A DNA stretch of 64,000 bases, taken from NCBI GenBank assembly GCA_016841825.1, contig JAENYK010000008.1, forward strand, positions 105,469-169,468, in the 5' to 3' direction. Both the position numbers and the translations under genes were made by a program. This stretch comes from Halothermothrix sp. GTDB lineage: Bacteria > Bacillota > Halanaerobiia > DY22613. Positions 34,870-41,515 of the stretch are shown in pieces; position 1 is the stretch's first letter, and every line of letters begins with the position of its first letter. The notes below the pieces were generated by a model. It was not told where the DNA came from, did no database searches, and saw only the letters and a list, made by a program, of their open reading frames with translations.

Positions 34870-35424
34870 TTACCAGATCTGTTGAATTAATGCTGGATCT
34901 GGACGTGGAATAACTACACTTCCAACATATGTTCCTTCTTTTTCGATCAACCTACACCCAGCCTCAATGGCTGCTGTTACATCACTCACCTGTCCTGTCA
35001 AAGTGAAAAAAGATTTGCCACCAATCCCTTTGCCCAGTCTTAATTCCAATAAGCGGACTGAAGCTGTTTTCACTGCTGCATCTGCAGCAATAATCCCGGA
35101 AGCTACAGTAAAAGTCTCAAACACTCCTAAAGCTTCAATCCCATCTATCTGGGTTGCAGCGTTAATCGCCGGAAAAATGTCTGAATGTACATTGGGAATC
35201 AGCAGATGATCTACCACTGCTTCCCCACCTTGCTGCACCCCGGCTTCAACTGAACTCCTAACTGCTCCTACATCTCCACCAACCAAAATCATGTATTTAC
35301 CTGGACAAAGAGTCAAGGTCTCGATCAAACTTACCTGAGCAGTCTTGACCATACTATCACAGGTGAGAAAACCACGGGCAATACTATTTAATTCCACTAA
35401 ACCGATCGCCTTTTTCAGCTCCAT
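34870..35424 (-). CDS. BMC-T shell trimer, PduT-like with pore cysteine
   Basis: 184 residues holding two tandem BMC domains (about 1-90 and 95-182). In the first domain TLCPGKYMILVGG carries Cys40, aligned with the Cys38 that ligates a [4Fe-4S] cluster at the trimer pore of Citrobacter PduT. PduT-type proteins are thought to pass electrons through the shell to or from PduS. The gene is next to the PduS-like gene, which supports that pairing. ATG at 35424 or GTG at 35427. Confidence 0.92.
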   Translation of the reverse strand: MELKKAIGLVELNSIARGFLTCDSMVKTAQVSLIETLTLCPGKYMILVGGDVGAVRSSVEAGVQQGGEAVVDHLLIPNVHSDIFPAINAATQIDGIEALGVFETFTVASGIIAADAAVKTASVRLLELRLGKGIGGKSFFTLTGQVSDVTAAIEAGCRLIEKEGTYVGSVVIPRPDPALIQQIW

Positions 35425-35432
35425 CACCTCTT

Positions 35433-36755
35433 TTATGAACCTTGAATATGAACATAATCATCTATCTGAACCACTTTTCCTGCAATTGATGCATGAACAG
35501 TCGCACCCAATTGTCCTTCTGGTATCTGCCCAATCTGCTGACCAACATTCACCTGATCTCCAATCTTAACTATAGGTTGGGCAGGAACTCCTAAATGTTG
35601 CTGTAAAGGAATCCTCACCATTTTAGGTATCATCACTCGTTCTCCCAAAGATGTCTTATGAGGCAACTCCTGTAATCTAAATCGGCCTTCCAATCGTTTA
35701 CCAGGTATCTGTCGGTATTGGCGCATCTCATGCGGCTTAACCCTACTTCTATCTGGTTGATTTCTGACTCCGTTTTTTCGAAGTTCAGTCTTGATCGCTT
35801 GATTAATCTTCCTTGGAGATAATCCCATATCACATCCGTAGATACATAACCCACACTCTGAACAGAGATAGGATGCGGTCAGATTAAGATCTGCTAAATT
35901 ATAACTCACTGCCCTCATGATTAAATGTGGCTTTAATCCGTGCCCTAGCAAACCTCGTGGACAGACCTGAGAACAGCCCTCACAACGACAGCAGACTGAT
36001 TTTGCCCGTTTAATCATCTGTTGAATATCCATTTCCTGTTCAATAATCAGTGGATGATCAGTAGGTAAAAGAACTAACCCACTGGTAGTTTTGGTGATAG
36101 GTTCCTCTAAATTTGTGACTAATCCGCCCATCATTGGCCCACCATTAAGTACCCTATATTGATCAATAATCGCCCCTCCGGTCATCTGGATTGCCTCTTT
36201 AATACTTAATCCTATAGGTAATCGTAAAGTAAGAGGAGTTTTCACATAACCGGTAATGGTAACAAGACGATGAGTGAAAGGTTGCCCCTGAATAGCCTGG
36301 TCTACCTGATAGATGGTAGCGACATTGTTAACCACCACACCTACATCCAATGGTAAACCTGCCGGGGGAACGATTCGACCGGTCACTTCATAAATCAGTA
36401 CCTGCTCATCTCCCATAGGATAAATATCTTCCAACAGATGAAGCCTAATCCCGGGTTGAAGCCGGGATTCTAGTGCTTTAACCGCTTCAGTATTCTTTTT
36501 TTTAATCGCAATTATTCCCTCTTTAGCACCCAGTGTATCTTTAATCGCCTTAAGTCCTTGAATGATCTCCACAGCATAATGAGTCATCAGTAAACGATCG
36601 GCATTTAAAAGTGGCTCACATTCAACACCATTGGCGATAACATACTCAATATTCTGGCTTTGTAATTTAACATGTGTCGGGAAACCAGCTCCTCCAGCTC
36701 CTACAACCCCTGCCTGTTTAACAATTTCTATCAGATTTGCAGCCAATATCCTCAC
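35433..36755 (-). CDS. PduS/RnfC-like flavo-iron-sulfur protein
   Basis: 440 residues. The N-terminal RnfC/NuoF-like flavin-NAD domain has GAGGAGFPTHVKL near residues 18-30 and EPLLNADR near 47; a SLBB region is in the middle; two [4Fe-4S] motifs CRCEGCSQVCP (about 260) and CSECGLCIYGCD (about 300) follow; a C-terminal barrel-sandwich segment ends the protein. In Pdu BMCs PduS reduces cobalamin; here no cobalamin enzyme is encoded, so NADH oxidation with electron export through the PduT-like pore is more likely. The GTG at 36755 has only a weak binding site; a TTG nine bases later is possible. Confidence 0.88.
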   Translation of the reverse strand: MRILAANLIEIVKQAGVVGAGGAGFPTHVKLQSQNIEYVIANGVECEPLLNADRLLMTHYAVEIIQGLKAIKDTLGAKEGIIAIKKKNTEAVKALESRLQPGIRLHLLEDIYPMGDEQVLIYEVTGRIVPPAGLPLDVGVVVNNVATIYQVDQAIQGQPFTHRLVTITGYVKTPLTLRLPIGLSIKEAIQMTGGAIIDQYRVLNGGPMMGGLVTNLEEPITKTTSGLVLLPTDHPLIIEQEMDIQQMIKRAKSVCCRCEGCSQVCPRGLLGHGLKPHLIMRAVSYNLADLNLTASYLCSECGLCIYGCDMGLSPRKINQAIKTELRKNGVRNQPDRSRVKPHEMRQYRQIPGKRLEGRFRLQELPHKTSLGERVMIPKMVRIPLQQHLGVPAQPIVKIGDQVNVGQQIGQIPEGQLGATVHASIAGKVVQIDDYVHIQGS

Positions 36756-36762
36756 CTACTCT

Positions 36763-38223
36763 CTAAATTATCCGAAAATGATCGATGAGAACACATCTGC
36801 GTTCACGGGTAAATGTTCTGGCAGATGTCAGACCATCTCCCGTAGTTCCGGCAATTGTTAATGTCGTATAACCTTCACCTTCAAATCCCAGCCCTGCATA
36901 GGAAGGACCATTTTTGACAAAGATATTGCAGTTACATAACCTGGCCATCTTACTTAAACTTTCGATATTTTTAGAATGCATTACTGCAGTATGATGATTA
37001 CCACTCTCTACTTTGATCGCCAATTCGATGGCTTCATCAACATTGATTACCGTTACCAGAGGAATGACCGGCATCAACATCTCTGTCCAGACAAAAGGAT
37101 GATCGGCATTGGTCTCACAGAACACCAATCTAATCTCATCCGAAACATCAATACCTATCTGACTTAATATATACTTGGCATCTTTCCCCACCATATTTTT
37201 GTTCAAAACCGGATGGGTTGGATCTGACAGATCAGTAAAGACAACTTGCATCAGTCTGGTTATATCCTGACCAGAGATCTCATAAGCACCATAATTCTTC
37301 ATTCTTCGCTTAAGCTCATCAGCAATACTGGCTACTGCTATAATCTCTTTTTCAGCTGTACAGAGTACATTATTATCAAAGCTGGCTCCATCTACAATAC
37401 ATCTGGCAGCCCGTTCCAGATCAGCCGTCTCATCAACCACTGCCGGAGGATTACCCGGACCAGCTGCTACCGTCGTCTTCCCCGATGTCATCGCCTTCTT
37501 GACTACAACTCCACCACCAGTGACTACCAGAAGGTCAATCTCTGGATGACTCATCAATTCTTCACTGGTCTTTAAAGTTGGATTCGCAATCGAATTTAAC
37601 AGACTAACAGGACCACCTGCAGATTCAATCGCCCGGTTCAACTTTTTTACAGTCTGATTAGATACCCCTTTGGCACTGGGGTGTGGATTAAAGACTACTG
37701 CATTACCCGCTGCCACCAGACTTAGGGCATTATTGATAATTGTTGAAGGTGGGTTAGTAGATGGTGTAATCGAACCTACCACTCCATAAGGAGCTTTTTC
37801 CACCAAAGTCAACCCATAATCACCACTAAAAGCCCTGGCTTCAATATCTTCAACGCCTGGAGTTTTAGTAGCAGCCAGAGTGATTTTAGCAATCTTATGA
37901 GATATTCGCCCTAATTTGGTCTCCTCGACTGCCATCTTACCCAATAGTTGAGCATCTTCCAGGGCGGCATTACGCATAGCCTGAATAATCTTTTTGCGAA
38001 TATCTAAACTCAAATCCATTAACTTTCTCTGTGCCTGTCGGGCAGCATGAATAGCATCATCAATAGTTTGATGAATACCTATCTCTGTTCCCCCACTTTT
38101 TGGGTTAAACAGAAGCTGACCTCTTTCAGTCAGACTTTCAGGTGTGCCAGTCACACCTTCCTGTTGTAATTTTTCCATAACCTGTCTAACAATCTGTTCC
38201 AGATTAACTTGCTCTACTGACAA
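36763..38223 (-). CDS. CoA-acylating aldehyde dehydrogenase, BMC type (PduP/EutE-like)
   Basis: About 486 residues. Residues 5-18 (VNLEQIVRQVMEKLQQ) form an encapsulation-peptide helix. The ALDH fold follows, with SITPSTNPPSTIINN (cofactor site), AAGPGNPPAVVDETAD, and the catalytic Cys in ASFDNNVLCTAEKE. It oxidises acetaldehyde from DeoC to acetyl-CoA with NAD+ in the lumen. The start is a TTG at 38223 with AGGAGG 8 bases upstream; a GTG at 38232 lies inside the binding site. No alcohol dehydrogenase accompanies it, unlike Pdu and Eut operons. Confidence 0.95.
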   Translation of the reverse strand: MSVEQVNLEQIVRQVMEKLQQEGVTGTPESLTERGQLLFNPKSGGTEIGIHQTIDDAIHAARQAQRKLMDLSLDIRKKIIQAMRNAALEDAQLLGKMAVEETKLGRISHKIAKITLAATKTPGVEDIEARAFSGDYGLTLVEKAPYGVVGSITPSTNPPSTIINNALSLVAAGNAVVFNPHPSAKGVSNQTVKKLNRAIESAGGPVSLLNSIANPTLKTSEELMSHPEIDLLVVTGGGVVVKKAMTSGKTTVAAGPGNPPAVVDETADLERAARCIVDGASFDNNVLCTAEKEIIAVASIADELKRRMKNYGAYEISGQDITRLMQVVFTDLSDPTHPVLNKNMVGKDAKYILSQIGIDVSDEIRLVFCETNADHPFVWTEMLMPVIPLVTVINVDEAIELAIKVESGNHHTAVMHSKNIESLSKMARLCNCNIFVKNGPSYAGLGFEGEGYTTLTIAGTTGDGLTSARTFTRERRCVLIDHFRII

Positions 38224-38235
38224 GTTATACACCTC

Positions 38236-38529
38236 CTAACCTTTGGAGAAGACCAATTTGCCTTCTAACTCCACCGAATCAACGATAGCCATGATCGCAG
38301 CATCCACAGGGGTCTTATCTGTCTTATCAGTCTGTCTGGCAGAACTGCCAGCAACCATTAAAACAACTTCTGTTTCACCTGCTCCCACTGTATCGACAGC
38401 AACAATCGGGTCTCCTTTGGGGGTTAATTCTCTGATATGGAGGGGTTGAACAATTAATAACTTTTTACCCACCAGCCGCTCATCTTTAGCTGTACTAACA
38501 ACTGTACCGATCACTCGACCGAAAATCAT
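38236..38529 (-). CDS. BMC-P vertex protein (EutN/CcmL family), copy 3
   Basis: 97 residues: FGRVIGTVVSTAKDERLVGKKLLIVQP, AVDTVGAGETEVVLMVAGSSARQT, and AAIMAIVDSVEL at the end. The GSSARQT loop is typical of the PduN/EutN subgroup. It lies 12 bp before the aldehyde dehydrogenase and 20 bp after the flavoprotein-like gene, away from copies 1 and 2. Confidence 0.94.
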   Translation of the reverse strand: MIFGRVIGTVVSTAKDERLVGKKLLIVQPLHIRELTPKGDPIVAVDTVGAGETEVVLMVAGSSARQTDKTDKTPVDAAIMAIVDSVELEGKLVFSKG

Positions 38530-38549
38530 TTAAATTCACCTCTCTCACA

Positions 38550-39320
38550 TCAGTCCATGCGCAACTTTAGTTTATATCGTTTCAGCTCATCTTGAGCCAA
38601 CGGCGTTATCACAGTTCCCATCGGAACAATGATCTCACCTTGATCTTTCATTGATCTAACATCTTCTGCAGTCAACAGACCATTGACAGCCAATTTCATT
38701 GTTGATTCAGATATCTGATTAAAAAGATTCCAGAGGTCTCCATCTGCCAACCAACTTATTCCCAATAGCTTACCTTCAGTAATTAAACCTTGAACTCTGC
38801 GCATTAACGGCGATAGTTGAAAATCCTGATACAGATCCAACATGGGTTGAACAAATACTTTCCTGATCAATACCTCTTTTTTCAACAACAACCCTTTTAT
38901 TAATAATAGACTTACTGGATCTTGTGGTTGTAAAGAGACAATCCCGGAAAGGGTTGCCAGTGGAAGCCAGGGTAAAACTAGTGACGAACTCTTACTCAGA
39001 ATATTCTCCAACTCTTTTTCAGAAAGATTAACCTCCCCATGTTCCAGAACCTGTGGATTAATTAGGCATCTTTTTAGTTTTTCGCTAAGATCTCTGTCGT
39101 TAAGGTCTGTCTTCCCCAAAAAAAGCCAGAACCTTAGTTCAATAGTATCCAACACCTCCAGAATAGATCTCAACCGGGAATACTCCCCGAAAAAACCATC
39201 AACAATCACCAACGGCCGTGGTGAAGGTCGCTGTGGAGTAAGATTAACCCCAGTTGACTGCAGTTGTTTTAAGACCTCCCGGGTAATCACTTCCACTAAT
39301 TCTCTCTCATCCATAAACAC
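38550..39320 (-). CDS. Flavoprotein-like BMC cargo protein of unknown function
   Basis: 256 residues. Residues 4-19 (DERELVEVITREVLKQLQ) look like an encapsulation peptide, followed by a Pro-rich linker. The body has a parallel alpha/beta look: PLVIVDGFFGEY, VLPWLPLATLSGIVSLQPQD and KGLLLKKEVLIRKVFVQPML resemble HFCD/UbiX flavoproteins (P..A..I..L..D blocks). The N-terminal domain of the DeoC fusion shows the same blocks. C-terminal region about 190-256 is separate (TEGKLLGISWLADG; IIVPMGTVITPLA). Start is GTG 39320 (GGAGG 8 bases upstream) or ATG 39314. The flavoprotein assignment is by eye. Confidence 0.7.
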   Translation of the reverse strand: MFMDERELVEVITREVLKQLQSTGVNLTPQRPSPRPLVIVDGFFGEYSRLRSILEVLDTIELRFWLFLGKTDLNDRDLSEKLKRCLINPQVLEHGEVNLSEKELENILSKSSSLVLPWLPLATLSGIVSLQPQDPVSLLLIKGLLLKKEVLIRKVFVQPMLDLYQDFQLSPLMRRVQGLITEGKLLGISWLADGDLWNLFNQISESTMKLAVNGLLTAEDVRSMKDQGEIIVPMGTVITPLAQDELKRYKLKLRMD

Positions 39321-39339
39321 TGGCCTTTCCTCCTAAAAA

Positions 39340-39639
39340 CTACTTGATTTTCGCCGGTTCCTCAACTTTGATTGGGAAAACCTTCTCCAGATCGTTATGT
39401 GGGCGTGGAATCACATGGGCAGAAACCAGTTCACCAACACGGTTAGCTGCTTCAGCACCTGCCTCAACTGCAGCTTTCACAGCAGCCACATCGCCTCTAA
39501 TCAAAGCAGTGGTATAACCTCCACCGATCTTTTCATAACTGATAACTCTAACATTAGCCGCTTTAGCCATAGCGTCTGAAGCTTCAATCATCCCTACCAT
39601 ACCTTTCGTTTCAATCATTCCTAATGCCTGAAATTCCAT
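39340..39639 (-). CDS. BMC-H shell hexamer protein, copy 2
   Basis: 99 residues, single BMC domain ([55 protein letters not shown]) with a 10-residue C-terminal tail (KVEEPAKIK) not present in copy 1. It forms shell facets. GGGAGGG lies before the ATG. It directly follows pduL with a 4-bp gap. Confidence 0.96.
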   Translation of the reverse strand: MEFQALGMIETKGMVGMIEASDAMAKAANVRVISYEKIGGGYTTALIRGDVAAVKAAVEAGAEAANRVGELVSAHVIPRPHNDLEKVFPIKVEEPAKIK

Positions 39640-39643
39640 AGTA

Positions 39644-40291
39644 CTATCCCTCCCTTATAATTTCAACACGATCACCATTTTTTAATCCTGCAGCATTGCC
39701 CTCTTCCAGATCTAAATGCATCTCTAGTCGGAAGTCGGGATTCACCCTAACCAGAACTCTGTCAAAGATCAAAGCACGTGAACCACCACATCTAACTTTG
39801 ACCATCTGCTTATCCTGTACTCCAAAACGTCTCCCATCATCTGTTGACATATGGATATGGCGCAAAGCAGCAATAATTCCCTGATCCAATTCTACTATAC
39901 CTCCAGGTCCAGCTACCACACAACCAGGTGTCCCATCCAGATCACCAGAAGCTTTAACTGGTGGAATTACTCCCAAACGATAACCATCACTAAAAGACAG
40001 TTCAATCTGCGTCTGATCTCTAATAGGTCCAAGAACTCGTACATCTTCCAGTACCCCCTTCGGTCCAACCAGACGAACCGTCTCTTGAGCAGCATACTGA
40101 CCAGGCTGAGACAAATCTTTTAATTTTGATAAAGTGTATCCAGATCCAAAAAGTGCAGCCAGATCTTCATAACTCAGATGAATATGGCGGTTAGATAAAG
40201 CCACAGGAATTAGCAGATCATACTCGTGTTGTTGAGATAATTCTTTAACAACTTCTTCCGTAATTAAGCGGATTAGATCTTCTTCCTTCAA
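39644..40291 (-). CDS. pduL: Phosphate propanoyl/acetyltransferase PduL
   Basis: 215 residues. Residues 3-18 ([18 protein letters not shown]) form an encapsulation peptide, as in PduL of other metabolosomes. Two PduL zinc motifs are present: [17 protein letters not shown] and [15 protein letters not shown]. It converts acetyl-CoA plus phosphate to acetyl-phosphate and regenerates CoA inside the shell; acetate kinase is not in the window. TTG start at 40291 with GGGGG upstream. It is the first structural gene after the regulator. Confidence 0.95.
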   Translation of the reverse strand: MKEEDLIRLITEEVVKELSQQHEYDLLIPVALSNRHIHLSYEDLAALFGSGYTLSKLKDLSQPGQYAAQETVRLVGPKGVLEDVRVLGPIRDQTQIELSFSDGYRLGVIPPVKASGDLDGTPGCVVAGPGGIVELDQGIIAALRHIHMSTDDGRRFGVQDKQMVKVRCGGSRALIFDRVLVRVNPDFRLEMHLDLEEGNAAGLKNGDRVEIIREG

Positions 40292-40306
40292 TCAATAACC
40301 CCCTTT

Positions 40307-41260
40307 CTAAAGTGAGATGTCTGCCAGATCCAGTACCAGAGCAGCTGTCTCTTCATCAGTGATCAAAACATCCAGAAAACCACCCCGTAAAGCACCAAGA
40401 ATGCCGGCTGCTTTTTCCTTTCCTACTGCTACTGCGATAGAATAGTCAATCTCTCGTAGTCGAACCAGATCTAGACCTATAGTTCGTTGATCCAGATTGG
40501 AATCGGCAATCTGGCCCTCAATAGTATAAAACCGGGAACAGATATCCCCAACAGCACCATTAGCCTGCAGTGCATAAATATCCTGAACTGTCAGGTAACC
40601 AGCCTCAATCTGGGCAGCATGAGAGTCAAGGGCTCCAATACTAAAAATAGCTACATTAATCTCTTCCGCAACTTCTATAGTTCGTCTTATACTGCTGTCA
40701 GAAAGAAATGCCTGTTTAACATTATATGTATCCACAATAGCAGGTACAGGTAAAAAGAAAGCTTTTCCCCGATACGCAGTCGAAAACTTCTCAACAATCT
40801 GACTGGCATGAATATTGGCTCCCGATAATCCCATGCCTCCTTTCATCTGTACAACTCTGACAGCAGACAGGGTTTTAGAATGTACCTGTTGAGAGATGTG
40901 CTGGAGAGTATTGCCCCAGGCTACACCAATTGTATCCCCATCTTTTAAAATTCTATGTAAATAATTAGCCGCAGTCTCTGCTACTACTACAATCTGATCA
41001 TCTCTCACCAAAGGAGAGATCATCACTTCTTTTAACCCAAATTCTTTCCTCAGGATCTCTTCCAGATGCGAACAATATCCTAACGGATTGTGGATAGTGA
41101 TCTGGACAATTCCCTGTTCTAAACTCTGTGCTAAAAGCCTGGAGATGGTTGGTCGAGAGATACCTAGCTTTTTAGCAATCTCTTGTTGAGTCTGCCCATA
41201 CTCATAATACATTTGAGCAACCTGAACCATCTGCTTTAGTTTTTCAATATCTTTCATCAT
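40307..41260 (-). CDS. SorC/DeoR(Bsu)-family sugar-phosphate-responsive repressor
   Basis: About 317 residues. The HTH is at about residues 12-45 (AQMYYEYGQTQQEIAKKLGISRPTISRLLAQ); the rest is the SorC-type sugar-binding domain related to B. subtilis DeoR and CggR (GVAWGNTLQHIS, VVQMKGGMGL, AVGKEKAAGILGALRGG). B. subtilis DeoR binds deoxyribose-5-phosphate and controls deoxynucleoside catabolism, the very substrate expected here. The ATG-ATG at 41260/41257 is preceded by GGTGGGA; an earlier ATG at 41284 overlaps a palindromic operator. First gene of the BMC operon, so autoregulated. Confidence 0.88.
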   Translation of the reverse strand: MMKDIEKLKQMVQVAQMYYEYGQTQQEIAKKLGISRPTISRLLAQSLEQGIVQITIHNPLGYCSHLEEILRKEFGLKEVMISPLVRDDQIVVVAETAANYLHRILKDGDTIGVAWGNTLQHISQQVHSKTLSAVRVVQMKGGMGLSGANIHASQIVEKFSTAYRGKAFFLPVPAIVDTYNVKQAFLSDSSIRRTIEVAEEINVAIFSIGALDSHAAQIEAGYLTVQDIYALQANGAVGDICSRFYTIEGQIADSNLDQRTIGLDLVRLREIDYSIAVAVGKEKAAGILGALRGGFLDVLITDEETAALVLDLADISL

Positions 41261-41277
41261 CCATTCCCACCATTCTG

Positions 41278-41291
41278 TGAACATATGTTCA
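41278..41291. promoter_or_regulatory. Candidate SorC/DeoR operator of the BMC operon
   Basis: TGAACATATGTTCA is a perfect 14-bp palindrome 18 bp before the regulator's start codon. The TGAACA half-site resembles the TTGAACAAAATTTCAA operator known for B. subtilis DeoR. Confidence 0.6.
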
Positions 41292-41323
41292 AAGACATTT
41301 TACAAAAGTTTATAATAATTAAT

Positions 41324-41348
41324 ATTCACCATTTTTAATCATATTCCT
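41324..41348 (-). promoter_or_regulatory. Sigma-H-like promoter of the BMC operon
   Basis: AGGAATA (41342-41348, context GCAGGAATA), 14 bp, GAAT (41324-41327, context GGTGAAT): a full match to RnAGGAwwW-N11-RnnGAAT. The operator lies about 25-40 nt downstream of the predicted start. An overlapping TTGCAG with an 18-bp spacer to TGAATA is a weaker sigma-A alternative. Confidence 0.6.
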
Positions 41349-41436
41349 GCAAATTAAATAAATAAACTTATGATAAATATAGAAAAAAATTCCTTTCGGG
41401 TTTTCCGCAACACCTTGTTCTAGAATAACCCTCTGA

Positions 41437-41470
41437 TAAAAAAAGCTGTTGATCCAAACCCATCAACAGC
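41437..41470 (-). terminator. Terminator after the GGDEF/EAL gene
   Basis: GCTGTTGAT (41445-41453) pairs with ATCAACAGC (41462-41470); seven T follow on the minus strand. Confidence 0.85.
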
Positions 41471-41515
41471 AATATTACCACAACATTTTTCTTTTAACAG
41501 AAACATTTCCTACTT

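Noticed and set aside
35433..36755. RnfC subunit of an Rnf complex
   Set aside because: No rnfDGEAB genes follow, and the gene is embedded among BMC genes beside a PduT-like BMC-T; a PduS-like role is better supported.
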